A stretch of 64,000 nt of DNA from Streptomyces sp. CBMA123 (GCF_014596465.1 NZ_MECK01000001.1:186001-250000), one strand, 5' to 3'. Positions 8,376 to 17,265 are shown, counted from the first letter of the stretch. Made by a program: numbers and translations. The notes: a model not told the origin generated them from the sequence alone.

Positions 8376-9137
8376 CTACGCCAGCCGCTTGGCAGTTACG
8401 ACTACTGCCGTCTCAGCGAAGAAGAACCGCGCGCCAGCAGCCGCCTCCTGCACCGCTGCGTGCCATGCCTCGACCTCGTCGACATCTACAAGGCCCTTCC
8501 TCCGAGAGGCTGTGAGGGTCAGCGCTTGCCTTATGTTCTCAATGCGCCGGGCTGCTTGGCCGACCAGCTCAGTTGAGGACGTGACCCACGTGGCGACCCG
8601 CTCCGAGATCAGCGGCGATGCCTGAACCAGCCCGGGCAGCTTCCGGCCGATTCGTCCATCCGCATGGTCCATCCACTGCTGTTGATCATCAGTGAAGGCA
8701 TGGCAGATCCGTCTGTCCAGGTCGCGGTCCACCCCCGCTACCATGATCGAGTCGAAGTCAACGTGCGCTACGACGGCGCGGCCACCAGGTTTGAGTAGCC
8801 GCCAGATCTCCGCCAGGAACGCGGGCGCGTCCGGAAGGCACTCGAGCACGTTGTACGAGACGACCGCATCAGCACAGCTATCTGGCAGAGGGACTGGCTC
8901 TCGGAGGTCTGTCACCAGGACGTCGCTTCCGCCAGCGTGATCAGCAAGCAGTTCCCGGGCTGCTTCGACACTTGCTGTAGAGCGGTCGACCCCAGTCAGA
9001 TGCACTATCGGGAAGCGACGGGCGAAGGCCGCCAGCGTCGGTCCCCTTCCACAGCCGAGATCGACTACTCGCCCGTGGAGTGGTGGTTCCACTGAGTCAA
9101 CCAGGTGATGGTGAATTAGCCCATCCTCTTCGGACAT
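8376..9137 (-). CDS. Class I SAM-dependent methyltransferase (UbiE-like)
   Basis: A 253-residue methyltransferase: motif I VVDLGCGRGP at 24-33, an acidic residue after the second strand (VDRS), DAVVSYNVLECLPD as motif II, and LLKPGGRAVVAHVD as motif III. ATG 9137 is preceded by GGAG about 10 bases upstream, while a longer frame upstream lacks support. Small-molecule O- or N-methylation is likely. It is transcribed leftward and lies at the left edge of biosynthetic cluster A. No TTA codon was seen, unlike several cluster neighbours. Confidence 0.88.
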   Translation of the reverse strand: MSEEDGLIHHHLVDSVEPPLHGRVVDLGCGRGPTLAAFARRFPIVHLTGVDRSTASVEAARELLADHAGGSDVLVTDLREPVPLPDSCADAVVSYNVLECLPDAPAFLAEIWRLLKPGGRAVVAHVDFDSIMVAGVDRDLDRRICHAFTDDQQQWMDHADGRIGRKLPGLVQASPLISERVATWVTSSTELVGQAARRIENIRQALTLTASRRKGLVDVDEVEAWHAAVQEAAAGARFFFAETAVVVTAKRLA

Positions 9138-9728
9138 CCCGACTTCTCCATCAATGCTGCGACCTGCGGACAACTGACCACCCTGCGCACGAGAGAACGG
9201 TGACCGGCTGCGTGAAGCCGGAAGTAGGGGCTGCTCGCCTGCCAGTGACACCACCGATGTTCTGGATGAGCGGATGGTGTTACCGGCCATGACAACTCTG
9301 GCTACTCTGACCTGCGGTGATTCATAAGGAAAGCTACATGTCCCTGCCGATTAATCAATGACGCTTGCTGTGGCCTATTCGGGTGATTTCGCAGCAGCGA
9401 GCCCGACAGTCGGTTGGCAGTCGGGCTGTGTGGCAGTAGATGACGATGGCCAGGGCTGAGACTTTGCGGTCGACGTGAAATCATTGCCCGCAAAACCGGC
9501 ATGATTGACGATCGGGATGAACCGGTCCAGGGGCTCGGCTGAGCTGGTCGCGCGAGATGCAGAGATCTAGTCGGGCAAGGGCCACGAAGGCGCCATTCCC
9601 GGGTTCGCGAGGCGCTTGCCGCTGTCACGATGCGCAAAGTCTTGCCCATCTTGGGTAACCAACCGCCCTGCGCTGGGTAGGTATTGCTGGCGAAGTGACA
9701 GCTGGTGCAGGTGGGAGGGGCTTCAATC
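9138..9728. other. Divergent intergenic region of cluster A with hairpin
   Basis: 591 bases without a convincing gene, visibly less GC-rich than the genes around it, between a leftward methyltransferase and a rightward acyltransferase, so it probably contains two promoters. A perfect 8-bp stem, AGCCCGAC at 9400-9407 and GTCGGGCT at 9420-9427 with a 12-nt loop, resembles a terminator or leader structure. An antisense open frame covers part of it (9302-9805) but reads like non-coding sequence. Confidence 0.5.
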
Positions 9729-10172
9729 GTGACTCCGGAGCGACTGTGGATGACGGCGATCGCATTACGCAAGCGCGGATATCGTCGACTTGCCAAGCGC
9801 GTCAAGCAGTTGAACTCGTTGATCTATCACAACTCGCTGGCCGCCGGCTGCGATGTCAGCCCTGACGTCTACCTCGGGCACCACGGGATGGGAACCGTGG
9901 TCCACGACAACGTGACCGTCGGCAGTCACGTCCGGATCTGGCAGAACGTCACGCTCGCCGTTCGCGCTCCCGCAGGGTCGCCGCACCGGATCATCATCGA
10001 GGACAACGTGGTGATCGGCGCGAACGCCGTGGTCATCACCCCTCATCTCCAGAGCGTGCGGATCGGGCGGGGCGCAAAGGTCGGTGCCGGCGCCGTAGTG
10101 ACCGGTGATGTCCCCGCTGGCGCGACTGTCGTCGGAGTCCCCGCCCGAGTCATCCGCGAGGGTGCCAGCTAG
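9729..10172 (+). CDS. Left-handed beta-helix (hexapeptide) O-acetyltransferase, CysE-like
   Basis: A 147-residue protein with hexapeptide-repeat spacing through most of its length (for example VYLGHHGMGTVVHDNVTVGS, then VVIGANAVV, RIGRGAKVGAGAVV, ending VVGVPARVI), as in serine acetyltransferase and sugar O-acetyltransferases. Such enzymes are trimeric and use acetyl-CoA; the acceptor could be a hydroxy-amino acid or a sugar. GTG 9729 is chosen because GGAGGGG lies just upstream at 9714-9720. Leu13 is encoded by the rare codon TTA (9765-9767), implying dependence on the bldA tRNA. Its stop overlaps that of the convergent dioxygenase gene. Confidence 0.88.
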   Translation: MTPERLWMTAIALRKRGYRRLAKRVKQLNSLIYHNSLAAGCDVSPDVYLGHHGMGTVVHDNVTVGSHVRIWQNVTLAVRAPAGSPHRIIIEDNVVIGANAVVITPHLQSVRIGRGAKVGAGAVVTGDVPAGATVVGVPARVIREGAS

Positions 10173-10894
10173 ATTGCCACGCCGTTGATCGTCTCAGGCT
10201 GCCGTTGCATGCCCAGCAGGATCCGCAGCGTTTCGGTGCGTCCCCAGGGCCCGGGGCCCGGCGGGTCACTCATCGGCCGCACCCACCGTTCGACGAAGCT
10301 GAGGAGGATGGCTGACCGCGGGGAGCCAGAGGCGTTGAACCCGGAGCGGTGCCACGTCGCGGCGGCCATCACAAGAAGTGTCCCCGGCTCGGCCTCGAAG
10401 ATGGTCGGTTCGTGGTCGCCAACTGGACCCGCGCGGTGCGGTGCTGCGTGGGACCCGCTCAGCAGCTGCGTGGCACCGTTCGCTTCGTGGAAGGGGTCCA
10501 AGGGTAAGACACATTGGAGCCCGAGAAGTGAGCCGCTCACCATGGTGGGCATCTCGTTGTACGGGTAGTCGATGTGCCAGTCGTCGACAGGCTGGCCCGG
10601 CTGCACCATGTTGAGGCTGTAGTCGGAGAGCAGGAAGTTCTCGCCGAGCAGGTCTTTCAACGTCGTGGTGAGCAGCGCGTTGTTGAGCAGTTCGATGAAC
10701 GGGTCCCCGTGCTTGAAGAGGTCCCAGACTCGGGTCGACTTCGGGTAGTGGTGGGCATGCTGACCAACTGCGAGCGCCTCGCTCAGGACTCGCAGTTCGG
10801 CGCAGGCTGCCGGACCGAGGAAGGCCGGCCAGGCCGCATGCCCGTGGGCACGGACGTCGGCAGCAAGTCGACGTGAAGGGGCGGGAGTTGTCAT
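10169..10894 (-). CDS. Phytanoyl-CoA dioxygenase (PhyH) family oxygenase
   Basis: A 241-residue Fe(II)/2-oxoglutarate-dependent oxygenase. The metal triad is seen as WHIDY (His107, Asp109) and TWHRSG (His182), with a likely 2-oxoglutarate-binding Arg193 in GSPRSAIL. PhyH enzymes in natural-product clusters hydroxylate or desaturate small substrates. ATG 10894 overlaps the stop of the upstream small gene (ATGA). Leu130 is a TTA codon (bases 10505-10507). Stop TAG shares a CTAG palindrome with the stop of the convergent acetyltransferase at 10169-10172. Last gene of the four-gene operon starting at 13927. Confidence 0.88.
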   Translation of the reverse strand: MTTPAPSRRLAADVRAHGHAAWPAFLGPAACAELRVLSEALAVGQHAHHYPKSTRVWDLFKHGDPFIELLNNALLTTTLKDLLGENFLLSDYSLNMVQPGQPVDDWHIDYPYNEMPTMVSGSLLGLQCVLPLDPFHEANGATQLLSGSHAAPHRAGPVGDHEPTIFEAEPGTLLVMAAATWHRSGFNASGSPRSAILLSFVERWVRPMSDPPGPGPWGRTETLRILLGMQRQPETINGVAI

Positions 10895-11112
10895 CGGTCA
10901 ACGTGTCCTGTCGTTTGGGCTCGGAGCTCGATGATGGTGCCGAACCTGTCGTGGTGCGACAGGTCGACGAGCCTGGTGCCGGCGGAGAGCAGTTCGGTGA
11001 TCTGGTCGACCAAGTTGTCGACGTCGCTGTTGGCGTGACGGACGTCGAAGGTGGAGATGAGCTCCAAGCTGGGCTCGACGTCGTCCTGGTCGCGGTTGGC
11101 ATCTCGGGTCAT
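10891..11112 (-). CDS. Small protein of unknown function in cluster A
   Basis: A 73-residue, acidic, probably soluble protein (MTRDANRDQDDVEPSLELIS...). No family was recognised and no transmembrane segment or Cys motif is visible. ATG 11112 overlaps the stop of the upstream glycosyltransferase (ATGA), and its own stop overlaps the ATG of the dioxygenase, so it is translationally coupled on both sides and very probably real. The predicted alpha/beta pattern LISTFDVRHANSDVDNLVDQ could be a small partner or carrier, but it has no obvious phosphopantetheine site. Function unknown. Confidence 0.7.
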   Translation of the reverse strand: MTRDANRDQDDVEPSLELISTFDVRHANSDVDNLVDQITELLSAGTRLVDLSHHDRFGTIIELRAQTTGHVDR

Positions 11113-12782
11113 CACAGCTCCAGTGAGTGGCGGGTGTAGCGCTCGGTCAACGACTCGGGCGGAACGAGCTCCACGGGCTGGGACTCCAGCCATCCGCTGA
11201 TCCGAGTGAGGTAATCCTCGATCGCGCTTGTGCTGGGCAGAGAGGCGAGGTCAAGCACCGCGCAGGCCGGATCGGCCGTGTCGAACAGCCGTGCCAAGGC
11301 CCTGTAGAACAGCTGCTCGCCGTCAGCGACGGCCTTGATCGACCAACTCCCGATGACTACGGGTGTAGGCACAGATGGGGCGAGCCGCTGCCAGCGCTCA
11401 ATCCACCCAGGCGCGGTCCGGCTCCGCGAGATGAGTAGTTGCACTCCTTGGTCCGCGATCATCTGGGGAGGATGCCTGGGGGCGTCACTGCCGAGCAGTA
11501 CTGCCCGAGACCGCGGAGGCTTACTGGCTTCAGTATCGATCTGGGCCACGGCGGTCATGTCAGCTTCCGAAGTCTCGTCGATTATCAGCGCTCCTCGAAG
11601 GGCGCGGGGGAGGGAACCGCGCAGAGCAACTGGGCTCTGGCCGGCGCCGGGTATCAAGATGAGCATCAGGCGGCGCAGCGGAATCCCGATCCGACTCGGC
11701 TGGGCCAACGCATCGATCGCACGGATGACCGTGGCCAGCCCGCCGTGGTTGGGCGCCGGGCGCGTCGTGCGGAGGGGACGGGCCAGGGATGCTCGGATCT
11801 GACTGGCGAGAACTACCGGATCAGTCGACGCAGTTGCTCCGCCGTACTGTTCGGCGATCCTCGCTGCGTGCTCGTCCAGCCCCTCCATGAAGGAGACGTC
11901 CGGCACCAGGACGAGCTGGGCCTGCCCGAGCAGGGCTTCGGACAACGCATTGTTTCCTGGCTTAATGACCGCAACGTGTGCAGCCGCGAGTAGAGCCGCG
12001 AGCTGGGGCTCGAATCGTCGAACCGTGACGTTGGGAGTCACTTGCAGTGCTCTGCCGGCGTAGTAGGGGCCGGTGACGAAGACGAAGCGGACCGAGCTAC
12101 TCTCCTCCCGCAGCTGGGCCGCGACGTGCGCACAGGCGTGGAACAGCCGGTCGCCGTAGCCATCCGGCATCTGGTCGCCGCCGGCACCGCCGTTGACCAC
12201 CACGAGACGCTCGCCTGCGGGGGCGTATCGCTGCCGCATCTGCCCGATCTCCGCAGGGCTGGGGCAGTAGCAGAGGTTGCCGACGAAGGTGAAGCGGCCA
12301 CTTCCTTGAACAGCCGCCACGGATTGCCCGCTGTGCCCTTCCCGTCCAAAGTCCTCGGGGCTCTGGGCAATGAGGATCGCGTCGTAGGCGCCGAACCGGC
12401 CTTGGCTGCGGAGTAGGTCGAAGGAGGTCCCGTCGAGGCGACGCATGACGAGCAGCCGCGGCCGGTGGGCGAGGGCTGGAAGTGAGAGGTAGCGAGGATC
12501 AGGGTAGGTGTCCTCGATCACCACCGCAGGGTCCAGCCGGTGAAGGAGCCGGTCCAGGACCGCGGTGTAGCTGTCCTCGGCAACGGCCGAGGACACCCGA
12601 TGCAGCAGAGGGAAGTTGACGACCTCGACGGCCGTGTCGCGGAACAGGCTCAGCGAGCTCGCTTGGCTGACGATGACCGGTCGAAGTCGGCCCTCCTTGC
12701 GGATCGCCTCGGCGATCAAGATGGCGCGTCGGATGTGGCCGAACCCGATGCCGTTCTTTACGAGCAGGACTATCGTCTTCAC
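11112..12782 (-). CDS. GT-B glycosyltransferase, MurG/GT28-like
   Basis: A 556-residue protein. The N-terminal domain begins KTIVLLVKNGIGFGHIRRA, with the glycine-rich GFGH loop of UDP-sugar-using GT-B enzymes (MurG and relatives). The second domain contains VVNGGAGGDQMPDG and KPGNNALSEALLGQ, a nucleotide-sugar-binding pattern. About 170 extra C-terminal residues beyond the usual fold have no recognised family. GTG 12782 overlaps the stop of the upstream GT4 gene (GTGA) and has GGAGGAG upstream; TTG 12785 is an alternative. Acceptor and donor are unknown. Confidence 0.82.
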   Translation of the reverse strand: MKTIVLLVKNGIGFGHIRRAILIAEAIRKEGRLRPVIVSQASSLSLFRDTAVEVVNFPLLHRVSSAVAEDSYTAVLDRLLHRLDPAVVIEDTYPDPRYLSLPALAHRPRLLVMRRLDGTSFDLLRSQGRFGAYDAILIAQSPEDFGREGHSGQSVAAVQGSGRFTFVGNLCYCPSPAEIGQMRQRYAPAGERLVVVNGGAGGDQMPDGYGDRLFHACAHVAAQLREESSSVRFVFVTGPYYAGRALQVTPNVTVRRFEPQLAALLAAAHVAVIKPGNNALSEALLGQAQLVLVPDVSFMEGLDEHAARIAEQYGGATASTDPVVLASQIRASLARPLRTTRPAPNHGGLATVIRAIDALAQPSRIGIPLRRLMLILIPGAGQSPVALRGSLPRALRGALIIDETSEADMTAVAQIDTEASKPPRSRAVLLGSDAPRHPPQMIADQGVQLLISRSRTAPGWIERWQRLAPSVPTPVVIGSWSIKAVADGEQLFYRALARLFDTADPACAVLDLASLPSTSAIEDYLTRISGWLESQPVELVPPESLTERYTRHSLEL

Positions 12783-13927
12783 CAATCTCCTCCTGGTGTA
12801 CGGGCTGGCGCGGGGAGCCTCAGCAGCGACAACAAAGTGCCTCGGGCCCGCGCCTCGGTGTAGCCGTGGATGATGGACTGCCTGGCTGCGGTCCCGAGTC
12901 GCCGGCGCCTGCGGGCGTCGTCGGCCAAGTCGACGATCGCGCGGCCCATGCCGTGCACGTCCCCTTCGCCGACTAGCAGGCCGTTGACGCCGTCGTTGAT
13001 CACTTCGGGGATGCCCTCATGCCGGGTGCCAATGACGGCGGCCTCCGCGCCCATGGCTTCGAGGATGGACACCGGCAGTCCCTCCGCGTCGCCGTCGACC
13101 GATGAGGTGACCGCGTGGTGCAGCATGATGTCGGCTCCGCGGATGAGAGCCAGGGCCTGTTCGTGCGGTAGCCGTCCATGGACGGAGACGTGATTGGTGA
13201 GCCCGTGCGCGTCGATGAAACGTTGGACGTCGGGCATCAGGGGCCCGTCCCCAACAAGATCGAGTCTGAGTCGCGAGTCCGCACGGCAGGCATCAGCGAA
13301 CGACTCCAATAGGAGAAGCGGAGCCTTCTTGGGAACCAGCCTCCCGACCGCTACGCACCGAACTTGCCGGCTGCGCGGGTGGACTGGTGTCGCCGGCCGA
13401 GTCGGGGGGATCTCGACACAACAGCGGACCACCCTTAGCCGTTCCCTTGGTAACCCAAGGTCGATCAGGCGCTCGGCCGCCCTCGCGCTGGGCACGATCA
13501 GCCCGTCTGCGGCCGCGTAGCGCAGATAGACCTCCCGCCAGTAGGAGTCGCGGAGCCTAGCGGAGAGATCGACCCCGTGTCCGCGAACCCACACCCGCAC
13601 GCCGACCGAGCGCAACAAGTCGAACCACCGGTCAGCGAAGTCGAAGTACTCGACCAGCACCACCTCCACGCCGTGCTTCGCCAGGAATTCGCGAACAGCC
13701 TGCTGCCGCTCCAGGGACGGGGCGGGATCGCCCGGCAACGGGTCGAAGGTGAGGCTCGGCGCGCCCGCTGTGTCCCAAGCCGCGCGGCCGACGACGGTCT
13801 CGCCACGCGGGGGCGGGTCGCTGACGACGACTGTGTCGCTGGGCGACAGTCTCTGAACGTCCCACTGGAGGAAGGTCTCGCTGGTCACGCCGATCTCCGG
13901 CAGAAGAATGCACAGTCGCCTCGACAC
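12779..13927 (-). CDS. Family 4 (GT-B) glycosyltransferase
   Basis: A 382-residue retaining glycosyltransferase. VGRLVPKKAP (about 194-203) and the EX7E signature EGLPVSILE (Glu282 to Glu290) identify group GT4, and TRHEGIPEVI follows as in sucrose/mannosyl-transferase relatives. It would transfer a sugar from a nucleotide donor to the cluster A product or a precursor. First gene of a leftward four-gene operon (GT4, GT28-like, small protein, PhyH) linked by 4-base overlaps. Leu159 is a TTA codon (13451-13453), suggesting bldA control of the whole operon. Confidence 0.9.
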   Translation of the reverse strand: MSRRLCILLPEIGVTSETFLQWDVQRLSPSDTVVVSDPPPRGETVVGRAAWDTAGAPSLTFDPLPGDPAPSLERQQAVREFLAKHGVEVVLVEYFDFADRWFDLLRSVGVRVWVRGHGVDLSARLRDSYWREVYLRYAAADGLIVPSARAAERLIDLGLPRERLRVVRCCVEIPPTRPATPVHPRSRQVRCVAVGRLVPKKAPLLLLESFADACRADSRLRLDLVGDGPLMPDVQRFIDAHGLTNHVSVHGRLPHEQALALIRGADIMLHHAVTSSVDGDAEGLPVSILEAMGAEAAVIGTRHEGIPEVINDGVNGLLVGEGDVHGMGRAIVDLADDARRRRRLGTAARQSIIHGYTEARARGTLLSLLRLPAPARTPGGDW

Positions 13928-14125
13928 ATCGCTCCCTATGGTTGCGGCTACTGCCTTGGACTCGTAACGCGACAGCTCTGGCCAGCGGAGCCAGCCGTGC
14001 TCCTCTCCGATCAGCGGCGCGATTATCCGATCTTGATCTCGAGCGCAGCTGGCACCTCCGACGCCGGGGCTTCATGATCGTTTGAAGAGGCATGGCCTGA
14101 CTCCTCGTCAGAGCTGCGGCCGGGA

Positions 14126-14156
14126 TTGGACACGTCTCTTTCGGCTCGGCTAGATT
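14126..14156 (+). promoter_or_regulatory. Putative promoter giving a leaderless argS-like mRNA
   Basis: TTGGAC at 14126-14131 and TAGATT at 14151-14156 resemble SigHrdB-type -35 and -10 boxes, separated by 19 bp (slightly long). The ATG at 14163 starts 7 bases after the -10 box, where transcription would begin, and no ribosome-binding site is present. A leaderless transcript, common in Streptomyces, is the simplest reading. Confidence 0.5.
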
Positions 14157-14162
14157 TTTGAA

Positions 14163-15887
14163 ATGGCTAACCTGGAAGAGCTGCTGCGTCAGCGGCTCAA
14201 ATCGGCGTTCGAGGCAGTGGCGGGAACTTCCGTGGACCCCCTCGTCCGACGATCCCAGCACGCGCACTTCCAGTCCGACGCCGCTCTGCCCCTCGTCCGC
14301 CAGATCGGCGGTAACCCGCGCGAGATCGCCGCTCAGGTGGTCGCAAAGGCCAAGCTCGACGACCTGTGCTCGTCCGTGGAGATCTCCGGGCCGGGTTTCA
14401 TCAACCTGACCATCTCCGACGACGTCCTCGGCCAGATGCTGGCCGACACGCTCAATGACGACCGGCTGGGCGTTCCGCAGGTCGAGGGCCCCGAGACGAT
14501 CACCATCGACTACTCGGCCCCGAACGCCGCCAAGGAGATGCACGTCGGGCACCTCCGCTCGACGATCATCGGTGACGCCGCCGTGCGCCTGCTCGAATGG
14601 CAGGGTCACACGGTGATCCGTCAGAACCACATCGGAGAATGGGGCACGCCGTTCGGCATGCTCGTCGAACACCTCCTGGACATCGGCGAGTCCGAGGCCG
14701 CCCACGAGCTGTCCGTAGGTGACCTCAACGGCTTCTACCGGGCCGCTCGCGCGAAGTTCGACGCCGACGAGGCTTTCAAGGACCGGGCCCGCAAGCGCGT
14801 GGTTCTTCTGCAGGGTGGGGACGAGACCACGCTGCGCCTGTGGCGCACCCTGGTCGACGAGTCGAAGAAGTACTTCCTCACCGTCTACAGCACCTTGGGT
14901 GTGCGCCTGAACGAGGATGACTTCTTCGGGGAGAGCTATTACAACGACCAGCTCCAGTCGGTTCTGGACGAGCTGGACGAGCTGGGGCTGCTCCGTGACA
15001 GTGAAGGCGCCAAGTGCGTCTTCCCCGGCGACTACCTCAACCGCAACGGTGACCCGCTGCCGATCATCGTCCAGAAGGGCGACGGCGGGTTCGGCTACGG
15101 GGCCACAGACCTCGCTACCATCCGGCACCGTCTGAGGAATCTGCACGCCACCCGGCTGCTCTACGTCGTTGGCCTGCCCCAGCACCAGCACCTCGAGATG
15201 GTCTACGAGACCGCCCGCGATGCCGGCTGGCTCGCCCCGCCGGCCCGTGCCGAGCACATCGGCCACGGCTCGATCCTCGGCAGTGACGGCAAGATGCTGC
15301 GCACCCGTGCCGGCGTCTCCGTCAAGCTCGTCGACCTCCTGGAGGAGGCGATCATCCGGGCCTCTGCCGTCATCGCGGAGAAGAACCCAGAGCTGGACGA
15401 GGAGACCCGTGCCGCCGTTGCGCGGGCTGTGGGGATCGGCGCGGTCAAGTACTCCGATCTGTCGACCGACCGTCTCAAGGACTACGTCTTCGACTACGAC
15501 CGGATGCTCTCGTTCGAGGGCAACACCGCTCCCTACCTGCAGTACGCCCGGGCCCGGATCTGCTCGATCTTCCGGCGCGCCGGGGTAGAGCCCACCCGTA
15601 CCATTGACACGCTGGTCATCGCGGAGCCGGCCGAGCGTGCCCTGGCACTGGAGCTGCTTGGCTTCGGCACTCTGATCTCCGAGGTCGCTGAGAACCTGGA
15701 GTTCCACCGGCTCGCGCACTACCTCTACGGATTGGCCAGCGCCTTCACGTCCTTCTACGAGAAGTGCCACGTGCTCCGCGCCGAAGGAGATGTCCGGCAG
15801 AGCCGACTGGCTCTGTGCGACCTCACCGCACGGACCCTGGCGCTCGGCCTCGAACTGCTCGGGATCGACGCCCCCAACCAGATGTGA
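14163..15887 (+). CDS. argS: Arginyl-tRNA synthetase, cluster-associated copy
   Basis: A complete 574-residue class I ArgRS that attaches arginine to tRNA-Arg. The N-terminal Add1 domain recognises the tRNA elbow. The HIGH motif is HVGHLRST (127-134) in the typical context IDYSAPNAAKEMHVGH, HIGEWGTPFG follows, and the KMSKS-equivalent loop is KMLRTR (377-382), a variant usual for ArgRS. The C-terminal anticodon domain ends in LGLELLGIDAPNQM. It lies between biosynthetic operons on the opposite strand and is likely a second copy: a resistance form for a product that inhibits ArgRS, or a dedicated supplier of Arg-tRNA. It has its own promoter and no TTA codon. Confidence 0.93.
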   Translation: MANLEELLRQRLKSAFEAVAGTSVDPLVRRSQHAHFQSDAALPLVRQIGGNPREIAAQVVAKAKLDDLCSSVEISGPGFINLTISDDVLGQMLADTLNDDRLGVPQVEGPETITIDYSAPNAAKEMHVGHLRSTIIGDAAVRLLEWQGHTVIRQNHIGEWGTPFGMLVEHLLDIGESEAAHELSVGDLNGFYRAARAKFDADEAFKDRARKRVVLLQGGDETTLRLWRTLVDESKKYFLTVYSTLGVRLNEDDFFGESYYNDQLQSVLDELDELGLLRDSEGAKCVFPGDYLNRNGDPLPIIVQKGDGGFGYGATDLATIRHRLRNLHATRLLYVVGLPQHQHLEMVYETARDAGWLAPPARAEHIGHGSILGSDGKMLRTRAGVSVKLVDLLEEAIIRASAVIAEKNPELDEETRAAVARAVGIGAVKYSDLSTDRLKDYVFDYDRMLSFEGNTAPYLQYARARICSIFRRAGVEPTRTIDTLVIAEPAERALALELLGFGTLISEVAENLEFHRLAHYLYGLASAFTSFYEKCHVLRAEGDVRQSRLALCDLTARTLALGLELLGIDAPNQM

Positions 15888-15904
15888 CGCAGCTGCCCCA
15901 CCGA

Positions 15905-16516
15905 CTAGCGCGATGGGGCAGGCCGCCAGTTGATCAACCCCGTCGAGGAGTACGACCGGCACCACCGGTCGTACTCCTCGACGCTTTCCACCCCGTGGTC
16001 GAGCACCGCACGGTAGACGTCGATCGACCGGTAGGCCGCGCCCCGCTCCACCAGTGCCTCCTTGAGGCGCAGGATGGCGGCCCGCGTCACATCGTCCAAG
16101 GCCGAACGCATCGGCCCGACAAGATCGGCGGATCTGGGGCCGTCGTAGTCGCCGGCCAGCAACCACATCTGTACAGTCCATGGCACCCCCTGGTGGTGAT
16201 ATCGGAGTTCCCAGCCGAGCCCCGCGTCCGCCTCGCCAACAGCGTTGATGAACAGTGCTCTTCGCACGGCAGGGTCCTTGGCCCAAGCGGCGAGCAGAGC
16301 AAAGCCGGATTCGACGCGAAGGTCGCCGTAGATTTCGATGTCGATGTCCGGGACGACCAGCAGCCCGTACGCAGCCGCCCCGCACAATCTCGGCTCCCCG
16401 AATCGCTGCCACCGCTTAAGGGGCTGGAGCACATCGAGCACCTGCCGAGCTGCCTCCTGCCGGGACGCCTGCCGCTGAAGAAGCCGACAGGCGTCGCCGT
16501 CCTCGGCGAGGTTCAC
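15905..16516 (-). CDS. Unknown protein, possible nucleotidyltransferase fold
   Basis: A 203-residue protein. The segment AAAYGLLVVPDIDIEIYGDL resembles the strand-loop-strand with spaced acidic residues of nucleotidyltransferases, and the rest is mixed alpha/beta ending in a Trp/Arg-rich tail. The family is not recognised with certainty. GTG 16516 is preferred because it overlaps the TGA of the sulfotransferase (GTGA), although the frame is open up to 16549. Last gene of the six-gene leftward operon 22655-15905; only 17 bases separate it from the convergent argS. Confidence 0.75.
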   Translation of the reverse strand: MNLAEDGDACRLLQRQASRQEAARQVLDVLQPLKRWQRFGEPRLCGAAAYGLLVVPDIDIEIYGDLRVESGFALLAAWAKDPAVRRALFINAVGEADAGLGWELRYHHQGVPWTVQMWLLAGDYDGPRSADLVGPMRSALDDVTRAAILRLKEALVERGAAYRSIDVYRAVLDHGVESVEEYDRWCRSYSSTGLINWRPAPSR

Positions 16517-17265
16517 GCGGTGGCTGGGCCGTAGCCCAAAGCCGCGCACGCCTCACGCAGGTACTCGGGGACCTCGGAATCGGCTGGCAGATCGCGGCTC
16601 GGTTGCACCGATCCAGTCTTGATGTTCTCGGTGAAATCCCCGATGCCCCACAGCATCGGCCCGTGATCCGCGGCCCCGTAGTCCAGCATGCCCGCCTCCC
16701 AGGCCACCCCCAGATGCGCGCACACCTCTCGCGTTACCCGTTCCGGCGCGGCGGTGAGGTCCTCGTAGCGAACCGTCAGGCCAGGCAGCTCCTGCCGGGC
16801 CTTGTCCAACTCCCGCAGATACGTGGTCACCAGGTACACCGAGTCGTCAAGGTCCTTGTCGGGACGCCCCGCGATCGCGGACTGGAGGATATGCAGCGGG
16901 TGACGGAGGAGGAAGATGAAGCGCGCATCGGGCCAGCAATCGGACAGCCTGCGCCACAGCAGCAAGTTGCCCGGTGTCTTATCGACGACGATCTCCTTCC
17001 CGCTCAGAGCGAGCTCCCGGTGCAGCAGCCTGTCCCACAGCAGATGCTCGATCTCCTCCTGGGGCAGGCCGGATACCCCCATGGCCAACTCGACGTACTT
17101 GCTTGTGAGTTTGACCTCCAGATCGGCCAAGTGCAGCTCGTGCGGAGCCCTGATCCGGCTATGCGTGTCCAGGATGCACCGCAGCAGCGTCGAACCGGAG
17201 CGGATCGAGCTGAGGATGAAGACCGGCGACGCGACAAGACGGCTGCGTGAGAGTGCGACAGACAT
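16513..17265 (-). CDS. Sulfotransferase family protein
   Basis: A 250-residue PAPS-dependent sulfotransferase. The 5'-phosphosulfate-binding loop appears as LSSIRSGSTLLRCILDTH (about 18-35), and the 3'-phosphate-binding part as FIFLLRHPLHILQSAI further on. It would sulfate a hydroxyl or amine of the cluster A product. ATG 17265 has GAGGAG 8 bases upstream; GTG 17301, overlapping the stop of the PHP gene as GTGA, is an alternative that adds 12 residues. Part of the leftward operon. Confidence 0.88.
   Translation of the reverse strand: MSVALSRSRLVASPVFILSSIRSGSTLLRCILDTHSRIRAPHELHLADLEVKLTSKYVELAMGVSGLPQEEIEHLLWDRLLHRELALSGKEIVVDKTPGNLLLWRRLSDCWPDARFIFLLRHPLHILQSAIAGRPDKDLDDSVYLVTTYLRELDKARQELPGLTVRYEDLTAAPERVTREVCAHLGVAWEAGMLDYGAADHGPMLWGIGDFTENIKTGSVQPSRDLPADSEVPEYLREACAALGYGPATA

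Noticed and set aside
9302-9805. Leftward 167-codon open frame between methyltransferase and acetyltransferase
   Set aside because: Irregular codon use, no ribosome-binding site, no recognisable motifs, and it overlaps the acetyltransferase start.
13632-16412. 926-codon open frame antisense to the ArgRS gene
   Set aside because: Low-complexity product with no family pattern; it is the usual mirror frame of a high-GC gene.
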